Position numbers and translations under genes: made by a program
Shown: positions 39,297-49,079 of the stretch, in pieces
Position numbering within the stretch: the first letter of the stretch is position 1
Layout of the letters: each line of letters opens with the position of its first letter
The notes under the pieces: model-generated
Told to the model about the DNA's origin: nothing
Database searches by the model: none
What the model saw: the letters and a program-made list of their open reading frames with translations, nothing else
DNA from: Streptomyces sp. P3
GTDB lineage: Bacteria; Actinomycetota; Actinomycetes; Streptomycetales; Streptomycetaceae
DNA length: 64,000 nucleotides
NCBI GenBank assembly: GCA_016893485.2
Contig: JAFEKX020000001.1
Span: 992,001-1,056,000 of the forward strand
Reading direction: 5' to 3'

Positions 39297-40150
39297 TCAG
39301 GGTGCGACGGTCGGACCGTCCGGGTGGCTGCTGCGGTGCTCGATCATCTCCCGGGTCAGGGCCTCGGTCTCCGACTCCGGGAGCCGTTCGAAACCGTCCT
39401 CGGTGATGACCGAAACGATGGGAAAGATACGGCGGTTGAGGTCGGGGCCGCCGGTGGCCGAGTCGTCGTCGGCCGCGTCGTACAGGGCCTGAAGTGCGGT
39501 CAGGGCCGCGTCGCGCCGGGTCATGCCCTGGTGGAACAGCTTCTTCAGGGCGCCCCTCGCGTACGGGGAGCCGGAGCCCTCGGCGTGGAAGTCCGGCTTC
39601 TCGTAGGTGCCGCCGACGACGTCGAAGGTGAAGATGCGGCCCTTGGCGCCCTCGGGCGCGACGGGGTCGTAGCCGACGAGGAGCGGTACGACGGCGAGGC
39701 CCTGCATGGCCTGGCCGAGGTTCTGGCGGAGCAGGCCCGCGAGGCGGGTGGCCTTCGCGTTGAGGGTCATCGGGATGCCCTCGATCTTCTCGAAGTGCGT
39801 CAGCTCGACCTGGTACAGCTTCACCATGTCGACGGCCAGCCCGACCGTGCCGGCGAAGGCGACCGCGGTGTAGTCGTCCGCGGGGTGCACCTTCTCCAGG
39901 TCGCGCTGGGCGATGACGTTGCCCATGGTGGCCCTGCGGTCGCCGGCGATCAGTACGCCGTCGCGGTAGGTGAGCGCCAACACCGTGGTGCCGTGCGGGA
40001 ATTGGTGGGCTCCGGCGCGGACCCCGTCCGGGAAGGGGCGGCGGGTGGGCAGCAGTGCGGGCCGGTGCCCGGCCAGGAACTCGGTGAAGGACGAGATGCC
40101 GGGGTGAAGAACTCGTCCGACAGTCGGCCGCTGTTGTCGTTCTCCGCCAT
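39297..40150 (-). CDS. prcB: 20S proteasome beta subunit paralog, orphan, one frameshift
   Basis: 284 residues after restoring one base near 40107. The propeptide ends HQFPHG before Thr55, which becomes the mature catalytic Thr1. Counting from it, Asp17 (in AGDRRAT) and Lys33 (in QRDLEK) are both present, so the active site is complete. GTVGLAVDMVKLYQVEL, NLGQAMQGLAVVPLLVGYD and LYDAADDDSATGGPDLNRRIFPIV are typical PrcB blocks. However no prcA, mpa/arc, pup, pafA or dop lies next to it, unlike the canonical locus. It is therefore likely a second beta subunit that either joins the main proteasome or forms its own particle. Confidence 0.85.
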
Positions 40151-40221
40151 GCAACTCCCCTGGCCCGTGGACAGATATCGGAGTCCTACCTGAACCCGTC
40201 GCGCGGGAAACGCGGTTGAGG

Positions 40222-41170
40222 TCAGAGCGACTTGCGCCGGACCAGCATCCCGAGCACCAACAGGCCCGGGATCAGCGGCAGCCACACGGTCAGCAGCCGG
40301 TACCCGATGACGACGGAAGCGGCGGCGGACGCCGTGGTCCCCGACTCGGTGAGCGCGAAGACCAGCGCTGCGTCGAGCGACCCGATGCCGCCCGGCGTGG
40401 GCAACAGGGCGGCGGCGCTGCTGGCGGCGAGGTACAGGAGTGCCACCCGGGCCGGGGACAGCGGGAGTTCGATGGCCTGCGTGACGCAGATCAGCACCAG
40501 GGAGTGCAGCGCGGCGAAGGCGAGCGAGCCGCCCCACAGGGCGACGGCCCGGTGCGGTCGGGCGTGCACGGCCCGGATGTCGGCGAGGACGGTGCCGAGC
40601 GCGCGCCGACACCGGGGCCACAGCGGGCAGTTGAGCAGCACGGTCACGAGCACGACGATCGCGAGGACGGCGCCCACCACGCCCAGGGAGACGGGCGGGA
40701 GGCGCAGCACACCGGGACAGACGGCTGCGAGAACGCCGATGAGCACGATCCGGACGACCACCACCGGCGGTCGCCTTGACGGCGAGGGCACTGGCCGAGC
40801 GGCCGACCGGCAGCCCGCAGCGCATGAGGAAGCGCAGGTTGACGGCACCGGCGCCGAGCCCGGCGGGCAGCACGTGGTTGGCGGCCGACGCGGCGAGTTG
40901 TGCGGCCACCAGCCGTCCACCGGGCAGTCGTTGGGGCACCGCGCCCTGCTGGGCGAGCGCCGACGACGCCCATGTCCCGAGCGCGGCCGTCGCCGCCACC
41001 AGCATCCATCCCTGGTCGGCACCGGCCAGCCGCCCGGCCCCGCTCGCGAGAACGGACCAGTGCCGCCGCACGAGGCAGGCGACGGTCACGAGGACAACCA
41101 GCGTCAACGCGGCCTGCCAGTAGGCGCGTTTGCGGGTGGGCGTGGAGGTGAGGGCGGGCGGCGCCGTCAT
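40222..41170 (-). CDS. LPG-synthase-like flippase-domain membrane protein, one frameshift
   Basis: A 315-residue protein with about eight membrane helices after removing an extra base near 40765. NHVLPAGLGAGAVNLRFLMRCGLPVGRSASALAVK and LLPTPGGIGSLDAALVFALTESG are the paired motifs of the lysylphosphatidylglycerol synthase transmembrane (UPF0104/AglD-like) family. The soluble aminoacyl-transferase domain is absent, so a role in moving lipids or lipid-linked sugars is likelier than aminoacylation. It follows the GT39-like gene on the same strand with 88 bases between. Confidence 0.78.
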
Positions 41171-41258
41171 GCGCGACCGCCGATCGCGTGGGCGGGAGCG
41201 ATGCCGTAGCGGCTGAGGTGTCCGTGCGTCGGCGTCGGGACAGTGGCGGATCCTGCCG

Positions 41259-42755
41259 TCATCCGGCGTCACCGCCCTCCGTGGCCGGGGCGACGCGGAG
41301 GTCCAGGCCGCCGTAGCGGTGGGCGGGCCAGTCGTGGGCGTAGGCGGGCGGGCGGCTGCCGACCGGGGTGATGTCGGCGACGGGCATGCGGTGGGCCGTG
41401 CGGTCGAGGGCCGTTCGGGACGTGTTGGCGTTGTGACCGCCGGTCGCGGCGGAGGCGCAGCCTGTGTAGAAGGCGATCGGGATGGCGTCCTGGCCGGTGA
41501 GCAGGCAGGGTCTGTTCACGCCGAGGCGGTGGAGTTCGGCGGCGGTGCGGGACCAGTCGCGGTGCTGGGCGTTCGTACGGCTCACCGTGCGTTCCAATAC
41601 GGCGAGTTGGACCGCCAGATGTCCGGCGAGGCCCACCACGAGCAGGGTCACGGCGACCCGGCGCCATACCCCGGTCGGCGCGGTGACCAGGTGGATCAGG
41701 CCGTCGGCGACCGGGATCGCCACCAGCGCGTAGGCGGGCAGGAGGAAGCGCGGAGCCGCGTAGCCGATCATGAACAGGTACGGGAAGGCCGCCGTCGCGG
41801 CACACGCGAGCGGGACGAGGGTGGCCGCCGTACGCCGTGCGCGGACCGCCACGACGAGGCCGACGACCGCGAGCACGGGGAGCACGAGCCACCACACGTC
41901 CACCGCCGGGTTGGGCATCGCCCCCGTGCACGGGCGGCACAGCGCGCGTCCGCCGAGGCTGCGCAACTGGTCGACGACCGCGACATGCCAGCCCAGTCCG
42001 CCCTCGATCGCCGAGGCCGCGTTCAGCCGCTCTGTCAGGCCGCCGTAACTGACGTACGCCTCGATCACCCACTCCACGGCGCCGGACGCGAGCCCGGCGA
42101 GGAGGGCGACGAGCAGGCGCCAGTGACGGACGGTCAGGGCGAGGACGAGCAGGGGCAGCGTCCCCAGACCGCGTCGGTCGGCCGCATCCACGCCATCAGG
42201 GACGCGCTCGCCGCGAGGCCCCACAGCGCGGCCCGGTCGGAACGGTCGGCCCAGGCGCGCAGACAGCAGCCGGTCGCGGGCCAGCGCGCCGACGGCGACC
42301 CAGTAGTTGGGCATGGCCTGCGGGCCGTAGAAGAGGGTCACCCAGAGGGACGCGAACAGGGCGCCCGCCAGGGCGAGGACGCGGACGGGGAACAGTCCGT
42401 GCCAGGCGCGGAGGGCGAGGTACAGGGCCAGGCCCGCGAGGACGGCGAGGTAGACACGCAGGAGCGGGGTGGACGAGGACCAGGAGGTGACGGGGGCGAC
42501 CAGGAGGGAGATGCCTCGGGCGCGGGGTGCACTGAAGAACGCGGCGGGGGCGTGCGCGCTGAGCTGGCTGACGTAGACCGTCTCGTCCCAGCCGAGGCCC
42601 AATCCGGGGCGCACGAGCACCAGTTGGGCGAGTGTGAAGGCTCCGGCGACCGCCGCGAGGGGTCCCGCGCCGCGCGGGGACTCCGATCGGCGGGACGCGG
42701 TCGGCGGTCCGAGCCGTCGCGTCCCGGCGAGTGTGGCGTACGCACTGCCGGACAT
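41259..42755 (-). CDS. GT39-like polytopic membrane glycosyltransferase, compensating frameshifts
   Basis: 498 residues with about ten helices. The first extracellular loop has GLGWDETVYVSQLSAHAP, the acidic DE motif used by protein mannosyl- and arabinosyl-type transferases that take sugar from a lipid-phosphate donor. A C-terminal domain has LHRLGVNRPCLLTGQDAIPIAFYTGC. Shifts near 42265 and 42165 cancel; between them the true frame reads WGLAASASLMAWMRPTDA. GGGGAGGGG lies 7 bases before ATG 42755, and two CTACA/TGTAG repeats lie 15-50 bases upstream, so BlaI-type repression is likely. Target polymer or protein unknown. Confidence 0.75.
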   Translation of the reverse strand: MSGSAYATLAGTRRLGPPTASRRSESPRGAGPLAAVAGAFTLAQLVLVRPGLGLGWDETVYVSQLSAHAPAAFFSAPRARGISLLVAPVTSWSSSTPLLRVYLAVLAGLALYLALRAWHGLFPVRVLALAGALFASLWVTLFYGPQAMPNYWVAVGALARDRLLSARLGRPFRPGRAVGPRGERVPDGVDAADRRGLGTLPLLVLALTVRHWRLLVALLAGLASGAVEWVIEAYVSYGGLTERLNAASAIEGGLGWHVAVVDQLRSLGGRALCRPCTGAMPNPAVDVWWLVLPVLAVVGLVVAVRARRTAATLVPLACAATAAFPYLFMIGYAAPRFLLPAYALVAIPVADGLIHLVTAPTGVWRRVAVTLLVVGLAGHLAVQLAVLERTVSRTNAQHRDWSRTAAELHRLGVNRPCLLTGQDAIPIAFYTGCASAATGGHNANTSRTALDRTAHRMPVADITPVGSRPPAYAHDWPAHRYGGLDLRVAPATEGGDAG

Positions 42756-42769
42756 CTACCCACCCCTCC

Positions 42770-42807
42770 CCTACAGTTTGTAGGGTTTCCAGCACCCTAC
42801 AGCTCGT
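42770..42807. promoter_or_regulatory. Two BlaI-box-like repeats upstream of the glycosyltransferase
   Basis: CCTACA-GTT-TGTAGG (42770-42784) is a perfect 6-bp inverted repeat; CCTACA-GCT-CGTAG lies 10 bases further upstream (from about 42796). Both share half-sites with the element preceding the BlaI-family gene at 53843. Confidence 0.6.
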
Positions 42808-42809
42808 AG

Positions 42810-43398
42810 TGGCGGTGAAGTCGGGAGCCTGTGGAAACACGGACAAATTACCGCGCGGCGGGCGTGACCGGGGGCTCTGATTCAGCCAAGCGAATGACGG
42901 ACCCCGTCGGCGGCGACGCGTTCGCGGGGCGGTTTCCCCCTCCCGTCGGGCTCCGCGCGTCCCGGGCACCTTCGACTCCTGAAGCCGCTGCGCGAGGTCC
43001 GCGGGCGCCACCGAAGGCCGTCGCCCGCACGACCGGACCTCCTCTCGGCCACCGTCAGCACAGAACCGCAGCTCAACGGGACGGAGTCGCGTTCGACCGA
43101 CCACCGGAGAGCGCTCCACGGCTCGGCGGAGCTTGGTTCGGACCAGTTCCGGGGCTCCAAAGGGCGTCGCCAGTAGTTCTGCTTTTCAACGGATCACGTT
43201 GAAGCCATTGACGCACGAAGGGCCGCGCCGGACACTCCTGCATTGAAACGGCGATCCCTGCCCGGTGAGCAGCCAACTCAGGCCGGTACCGGACGAGATG
43301 ACGGATCGTCCGTACTCGGCCCGCGCACCGGGCTCCACCGTGCTGCGGCGGCGTCGACGCAGAGGAGGACAGCGCACACCGCGAACCCATGATCCCTC
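42810..43398. other. Long non-coding stretch
   Basis: About 590 bases with no convincing gene on either strand: frames here are short, lack ribosome binding sites and have no recognisable domain. Local composition is less biased than in neighbouring genes. The stretch ends at the palindrome (43399-43412) that precedes the glucanase. Confidence 0.5.
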
Positions 43399-43412
43399 TG
43401 AGAGCGCTCTCA
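43399..43412. promoter_or_regulatory. CebR-like LacI-family operator upstream of GH16 gene
   Basis: TGAGAGCGCTCTCA is a perfect 14-bp palindrome, differing from the CebR consensus TGGGAGCGCTCCCA at two symmetric positions. It lies about 160 bases before the glucanase start. A LacI-type repressor responding to an oligosaccharide is the likely reader. Confidence 0.65.
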
Positions 43413-43573
43413 ACTGCATCAGCAGACCGTGCCGACAGGACCCGCTGACACCAACTCCCGCATGATCCGGGGCAGTTGACCCGACGGCGGAGACGACCTG
43501 ATCCCCAGCCCCACCAGGAGCCAGGCCCCTGCAGCACTCCCCACCCGCACGCTTGACAGGGAGAACCACCACG

Positions 43574-44905
43574 ATGACCACCTCCCCACCGCCTGGCATC
43601 GCGCCGGCCGGCCGACAGAGAACCGTCCCCCTCGTTCTGGGCAGCGCCCTGCTGCTGCTCATCGGCGCGCTCGCGGGCCTGATCGGTACCAGCGGCAGCG
43701 CCTCGGCGGCCGTACCGGGCGCTCCGACCGGCTGGACCACCGTCTTCTCCGACGACTTCAACGGCTCGTCCGGCAGCGCGCTGAACCGGGCCAACTGGCT
43801 GTACGACCTGGGCACCGGCTACGCGGGCGGTGCCGCCAACTGGGGCACGGGCGAGATCGAATCGGCCACCGACTCCACGAACAACGTCTACCAGGACGGC
43901 CAGGGACACCTGGTCATCAAGGCGATCCGGGACGGGTCGGGCCACTGGACCTCGGGGCGCATCGAGACCCAGCGCACCGACTTCGCCGCCCCGGCCGGCG
44001 GACAGCTGGAGATGAGCGCCTCCATCCTGCAGCCCAACCCGCAGAGCGGACTGGGCTATTGGCCCGCCTTCTGGGCGATGGGCGGCGCGGCCCGGCCGGT
44101 CGGCGCGACGAACTGGCCGAGCATCGGCGAGTACGACATCATGGAGGACGTCAACGCGCTGAGCCAGCACTCCACCACCTTCCACTGCGGTGTGTGGGCG
44201 GGCGAGTGCCACGACCCCGACGGCATCACCAGCAACCTCCAGCCGTGCGGGGGCTGCCAGACCGGCTACCACACGTACTCCGCGATCATCGACCGCACGA
44301 ACACCGCCGCGGAGCAGCTGCGCTTCTACCTCGACGGCAGTCTGACCTTCACCGTCAATGAGAACCAGGTGTCGGTCGGGACATGGCAGGCGGCCGTCGA
44401 CCACGGATTCATGGCGATCTTCGACCTGGCGATCGCCGGTTCCTATCCCGACAAGGTCTGCGGCTGCAGCTCGGCCGCGCAGGCGGGCAGCATCACATCG
44501 GGCGCCGCGATGAGCGTCGACTGGTTCGCCGTCTACCAGCAGAACCCGGGCGGCAGCACCACCGGCGCCACGACGACCGGCGGCACCACCGGCAGTACGA
44601 CGGGTGGCACCACCACGGGCGGAACCACCGGCGGGACCACGACGACGCCGGACTACACCGCCGGGGTGACGCGGGTGAGCGCCGGTCAGGCGCAGATCAC
44701 GTTCACCCCGACCACACCCGCGGCCTACGTCGACGTGCACTACCTCGTCAACGGCGCCAACCAGCAGAACGTCCGGATGACCAACAGCGGCGGCACCTGG
44801 ACCCAGAACGTCTCCATCGCCACCGGCTCCACCCTGACCTACTGGTTCACCTACGAGAAGAACGGACCCCAGTACGACAGCCCGCACTACACCTACACCC
44901 AGTGA
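43574..44905 (+). CDS. Secreted GH16 beta-1,3-glucanase with C-terminal carbohydrate-binding module
   Basis: 443 residues, intact. Signal peptide to about residue 46 (VLGSALLLLIGALAGLIGTSGSASA). The GH16 domain (about 50-315) has GEYDIMED, with the nucleophile and acid/base glutamates, plus YWPAFWAMG and a C-terminal MSVDWFAVYQ. A Gly/Thr linker of TTGG repeats (about 320-352) leads to a module with VDVHYLVNGANQQNVRM and a final WFTYEKNGPQYDS, resembling CBM56 beta-1,3-glucan binders. It degrades laminarin or fungal wall glucan outside the cell. GGGAGAA precedes ATG 43574. Confidence 0.92.
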   Translation: MTTSPPPGIAPAGRQRTVPLVLGSALLLLIGALAGLIGTSGSASAAVPGAPTGWTTVFSDDFNGSSGSALNRANWLYDLGTGYAGGAANWGTGEIESATDSTNNVYQDGQGHLVIKAIRDGSGHWTSGRIETQRTDFAAPAGGQLEMSASILQPNPQSGLGYWPAFWAMGGAARPVGATNWPSIGEYDIMEDVNALSQHSTTFHCGVWAGECHDPDGITSNLQPCGGCQTGYHTYSAIIDRTNTAAEQLRFYLDGSLTFTVNENQVSVGTWQAAVDHGFMAIFDLAIAGSYPDKVCGCSSAAQAGSITSGAAMSVDWFAVYQQNPGGSTTGATTTGGTTGSTTGGTTTGGTTGGTTTTPDYTAGVTRVSAGQAQITFTPTTPAAYVDVHYLVNGANQQNVRMTNSGGTWTQNVSIATGSTLTYWFTYEKNGPQYDSPHYTYTQ

Positions 44906-44910
44906 GCCTC

Positions 44911-44938
44911 CCGGGCCGGTCCGACAGGGCCGGCCCGG
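44911..44938. terminator. Hairpin between converging GH16 and hydrolase genes
   Basis: CCGGGCCGG / CCGGCCCGG stem (9 bp) with a 10-base loop, 5 bases after the glucanase stop and 13 bases before the stop of the opposing gene. Likely bidirectional terminator. Confidence 0.7.
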
Positions 44939-44951
44939 TCCCAACCGGCCG

Positions 44952-46415
44952 CTAGGGAGCGATCCCCACCCCGGGGATCCGGCTCCACGCCCGCTCCCGC
45001 GCCGCGGTCATGGCGGGCCAGACGAGCCCGCCGGGCCGGGGGCGGATGCGTGAGGCGTACGGCGCGGGGTGGAACGCCGGGTCGTAGAAGCACCCGGTGC
45101 CGTACTTCCGGTCGAAGGCCGCGCACGACGCCGCGAGCGAGCGCGCGGTCGGCTTGCGCCCGTGCCGCACCCAAGTGTCCAGCGCGGCAATGGAGTTGGC
45201 GTACTCGGAGTCGCTGAGCGCGCTGTGCTCGGTCTCCTTCGTGAAGGTCTGGACGAGGTTGCCGGCCCGGCCCGCGCCCTGGAGCGTGGCCCGGTAGGCC
45301 GCCTCGTGCTCGACGAACGCCGTTGGGTCGTCGATCGCGTGCAGCGTGAGGACCGGGAGGGAGACCTTGCCCGTCAGATCGCTGTCGTAGGAGAGGTCGC
45401 GGCGTGCGGTGGGGTCGGCCGAGAACCGTTCGACGCCTGCGTTGAGCGCCTTGTCGTCGTGTGAACCCGCGTACCGCACACCCTGGTTGGTGAAGGGATT
45501 GCGGCCGCCGAGGCGGGTCGACACGATGTCGCGGAACGTGAAGGTGGCGAACCGCAGATGTGATTCGAGGGCGCGCTCCGGGATGTGGGTGACGGCGAGG
45601 ATGTCGTCGAGGTTGCGCTGCTGGAGCGCGCTCCGGTCCGCGGCGGCGGAGGAGAATCCCGTGCACTCCTGAAGGCGGGCGCGGAGACCGGCGCTGGTCA
45701 TGGTGGAGTCCGGGCGCAGTCCCTCCCACAGCGGGTACTGCGGCTCGCTCGGGCGGGGGTGGTTGTGGCAGTAGTACTGGTAGACCACCCGCAGGTCGAC
45801 GCGGTAGTCGTAGCCGCGTGAACCGCCGCCGAGGACACCGCTCGTGAGCAGCGCGCCGTCGTAGGCGCCGGGGCGTTTGCCGTAGGTCTCGGCGATTTTG
45901 GCGGCGACGTCGCCGCCCCAGGACTGGCCGTGCACATAGGTCCGCTTCGGCTTGCCGAACTCCGCGACGAAGAGCTTTCGTACGTTCTCGGTGTCGGCGG
46001 CGGCCATCCGGGTGCCGTAGCCACCGCGGCGATACGACGAGCCGGCCCAGGCGTAGCCCTCCTCGACCATCACCGCCCAGCGGTTCAGATCGTCGGTGCT
46101 GCGGGCCGGGTCGGAGGAGTCGCCGAGATCGGGTCCGCCGTGCGCGTGCACGACGAGGGATCCGTTCCAGCGGGTCGGCACGGCCATCGTGTAGTACGCC
46201 CCGTTGGTGTCCTTGCCGGTGTAACACGTCGCTTTCCCAAGCACGTTGGGTGGGCAGGCGGTCACCGCGGGCGGCTCGGTCCGCGCCCGGGGCGCGGGGG
46301 CGTTGCCGAGTGTGCCGAGGAGTGCCGCGGCCACCCCGGCGGCGAGTACGGCCCGACGGTGGCGAGGGGCCGGGCGTCTCCGGCGTACCGGTTCGGGCGC
46401 GTCAAGTGTCGTCAC
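44952..46415 (-). CDS. Secreted alpha/beta-hydrolase (tripeptidyl-aminopeptidase-like)
   Basis: 487 residues, frame intact. An N-terminal export signal with many Arg (RRRRPAPRHRRAVLAAGVAAALLGTLG) could use Sec or Tat. The nucleophile elbow GQSWGGD places the catalytic Ser at 165; the oxyanion region is HAHGGPDLGD; a late LHAIDDPTAFVEHE and TKETEHSAL supply candidate Asp and His. Several Cys pairs suit an extracellular protein. Substrate may be a peptide or ester. GTG 46415 is preceded by AGGAG at 8 bases. Confidence 0.78.
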   Translation of the reverse strand: MTTLDAPEPVRRRRPAPRHRRAVLAAGVAAALLGTLGNAPAPRARTEPPAVTACPPNVLGKATCYTGKDTNGAYYTMAVPTRWNGSLVVHAHGGPDLGDSSDPARSTDDLNRWAVMVEEGYAWAGSSYRRGGYGTRMAAADTENVRKLFVAEFGKPKRTYVHGQSWGGDVAAKIAETYGKRPGAYDGALLTSGVLGGGSRGYDYRVDLRVVYQYYCHNHPRPSEPQYPLWEGLRPDSTMTSAGLRARLQECTGFSSAAADRSALQQRNLDDILAVTHIPERALESHLRFATFTFRDIVSTRLGGRNPFTNQGVRYAGSHDDKALNAGVERFSADPTARRDLSYDSDLTGKVSLPVLTLHAIDDPTAFVEHEAAYRATLQGAGRAGNLVQTFTKETEHSALSDSEYANSIAALDTWVRHGRKPTARSLAASCAAFDRKYGTGCFYDPAFHPAPYASRIRPRPGGLVWPAMTAARERAWSRIPGVGIAP

Positions 46416-46549
46416 GGGAGCGGCTCCTATGAATTCGCTGTGCGAAGTTGCCCTGCGAACCGTGATGCTAGGAACCGCCGCGTGCGGGGACTACCCGTCG
46501 ATCATTGAGTTCATAGTGTTCGCCCGCCCCGCCTCCGCCGGCCGCGCGG

Positions 46550-48903
46550 TCAGCCGCCCTGTGCCGGGCTGACGGTGACGAGTTGGTGTTTCATCAGGGG
46601 GCTGGTCGCTCTGCCTGCTGTAGTCGTCGAGCCCGCAGAGGATGTTGAGTTCGGGCATGTAGCCCGCGACGCTGCCGGCCGGGATGTCGTAGGCGATGAC
46701 GCGGTAGCCGTAGACCGAGCGGGTGCTGCCGTCGCGGGCGTGGCTGGTGATGTCGATCAGGTCGAACTCGACCAGGCCCCGCGCGTCCATGTCCTTGAGG
46801 TTCATGAAGAGGAGGGTGCGCAGGTTCTTGACCCCGCGGTAGCGGTCGTCGTCGGAGTACACGGTGGTGTTCCACTGGTCGTGCGACCGCATCGTGGAGA
46901 GGACGAGCATGCCCTCGGGCGGTGTCACGTCGGGGAGTTGGCTCGCGTGGAACTCGGCGCGGCCGGACGCGGTGTGGAACTCGCGCTCGCGGGCGGGCTG
47001 GGTGATGCGGAAGCCGAGCGGCTCGCGCACCCGGCGGTTGAAGTCCTCGAAGCCCGGGAGGACACGGGCCATGGTGTCGCGGATCCGGTCGTAGTCCTCG
47101 ACGTACCACTCCCATGGAGTCGCCGAGTCGGGCAGTGTCGCCCGTGCCATCCCGGCGACGATCGCGCACTCGGACCTGAGGGTCTCGGCGGGCGGCCTGC
47201 GCATGCCGAGGGAGAGGTGCACCTCGCTCATCGCGTCCTCGACGGTCACGCCCTGCTCGCCCGTCGCCTGGGTGTCCTTCTCGGTGCGTCCCAGACACGG
47301 GAGGATGAGGGCGCGGCGGCCGTGGACGAGGTGGCTGCGGTTGAGTTTCGTGCTCACCTGCACGGTCAGCTCGGTGGTGCGCAGCGCGGCCGTGGTCGCG
47401 TCGGTGTCGGGGCGGCGAGGACGAAGTTGCCGCCCATCGCGACGAACACCTTCACCCGGCCGTCCCGCATCGCCTTGATCGTGCCCACGGTGTCCAGCCC
47501 GTGCTCCCCGGGGCGCGGAGATCCCGCACACCTCGTCGAGCGCGTCGAGGAACGCGGGCGCGGGACGGTGGTCGATGCCGCAGGTGCGGTTGCCCTGGAC
47601 GTTGCTGTGGCCGCGCACCGGCGAGGGTCCGGCGCCCTCGCGGCCGAGGTTGCCGCGCAGCATCAGCAGGTTCACGATCTCGCGGACGGTGTCCACCCCG
47701 TGGTCCTGCTGGGTGACGCCCAGGCACCAGGAGATGACGGTGCGGTCGGCGCCCAGGTAGCGCTCGGCGACCTGCCGGATCTCCCTCTCGCTCACCCCGG
47801 ACTGCCGCACCAGTTCGGCCCAGTCGGTGGCGCGCACCAGGTCGCGGTACGACGCGAAGCCCGCCGTGTGGCGTTCGATGAAGTCGGTGTCGAGCACCGC
47901 CGGGTTCTCCTCGGCCCGCTCGAACACCGCCTTGGCGATCCCGCGCAGCAGGGCGAGGTCGCCGCCGATGCCGACCTGGACGTTCTGGTCGCCGGTCTCG
48001 GTGGCGTGGAAGGCGGCCATCGCGGCGAACTCGTGCGGCACGATGGTCCGTCGCGCGCCCGCCTCGAGGAGCGGGTTGACGTGCACGATCTGGGCGCCGC
48101 GCCGGTGTGCCTTGGCGAGGGTGGTGAGCATGCGCGGGGCGTTGGACGCGGCGTTCACGCCCATGACGAACAGCAGGTCCGCCGCGTCCCAGTCGCCGAT
48201 GTCGCAGGTGCCCTTGCCGGTGCCCAGCGCGGCCTGCAGCGCACGGCCGGAGGCCTCGTGGCACATGTTCGAGCAGTCCGGCAGATTGTTGGTGCCGAAC
48301 TCGCGCACCCACAACTGGTACAGGAACGTCGCCTCGTTGTTGAGCCGCCCGGACGTGTAGAACGCGGCCTGGTCAGGACTCTCCAGGCCGCGCAGTGTCC
48401 GCCCGACCATTGCGAACGCGTCCGGCCAGGAGATCGGGACGTACTTGTCCGTGGCCTCGTCGTAGACCATCGGGTCGGTCAGCCGGCCCTGGTCCTCCAG
48501 CGCGTAGTCCGGCCAGGCCGCCAGCTCGGTGACGGTGTGCGCGGCGAAGAACTCCGGGCCGGCCTTCTTGCGGGTCATCTCCCAGGTGACGTGCTTGATC
48601 CCGTTCTCGCAGATGTCCAGATGCAGGCCCTTGCGGTCGTCCGGCCATGCGCACCCAGGGCAGTCGAATCCGCCGTTCTCATGGTTCATCTTCATGATCG
48701 CCAGCGGCCCGCTGACCGGCTCACGCGTCCTGGCCAGCACCCGCGTCACACTCCGCGCGGCACCCCACCCCGCCGAGGGCGCGGTGTCGTCCTCCTGCGA
48801 GATGTCCCCGGGCCGATTGGGCCCCGCGGCCACGCGCCGCGACCCCCGGCGCTCCACGCCCCAGGTCGTCCCCGGGACGGCCTCCGGAATCCGAGCGGTC
48901 CAT
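46550..48903 (-). CDS. FdhF/YdeP-like molybdopterin oxidoreductase, frameshifted
   Basis: About 783 residues after correcting shifts near 48855, 47505/47415 and 46610; the corrected C-terminus is SDQPLMKHQLVTVSPAQGG. Motifs: GFDCPGCAWPDDRKG, CENGIKHVTWE, AFYTSGRLNNEATFLYQLWVREFGTNNLPDCSNMCHEASG, GANAAS-type block in MGVNAASNAPRML and RGHSNVQGNRTCGID, as in the FdhA-like/YdeP family. These lack the N-terminal 4Fe-4S ferredoxin domains of formate dehydrogenases and carry Cys/Ser rather than selenocysteine. Needs Mo-bis-MGD. Substrate unproven. ATG 48903 with GAAGGG at 7 bases is favoured over GTG 48929. Confidence 0.8.
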
Positions 48904-49079
48904 GGCGCTGCCCTTCGCTGTCGCGACACCGGCCATCGAAGTGCGTGCGCTGACGATGCCTACACCTGTCCGGTTTGGTTGGATTTTACCGCTGGGGGTG
49001 GAGGGCGCACATGACAGAGCGAGGAGTGACGGGGGCCGGGTTGGCTGCCCAAGGGGATGGAAGCCGGGCGGTCCTGCGC

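Noticed and set aside
42831..43202. Short plus-strand frame between the glycosyltransferase and glucanase
   Set aside because: Pro/Arg/Gly-rich composition, no ribosome binding site, no domain; more likely untranslated.
43073..44944. A 623-codon minus-strand frame across the GH16 glucanase
   Set aside because: Antisense shadow; the plus strand has signal peptide, GH16 active site and CBM in one intact frame.
46575..48953. A 792-codon plus-strand frame opposite the molybdopterin oxidoreductase
   Set aside because: Val/Gly/His-rich antisense shadow of a recognisable enzyme.
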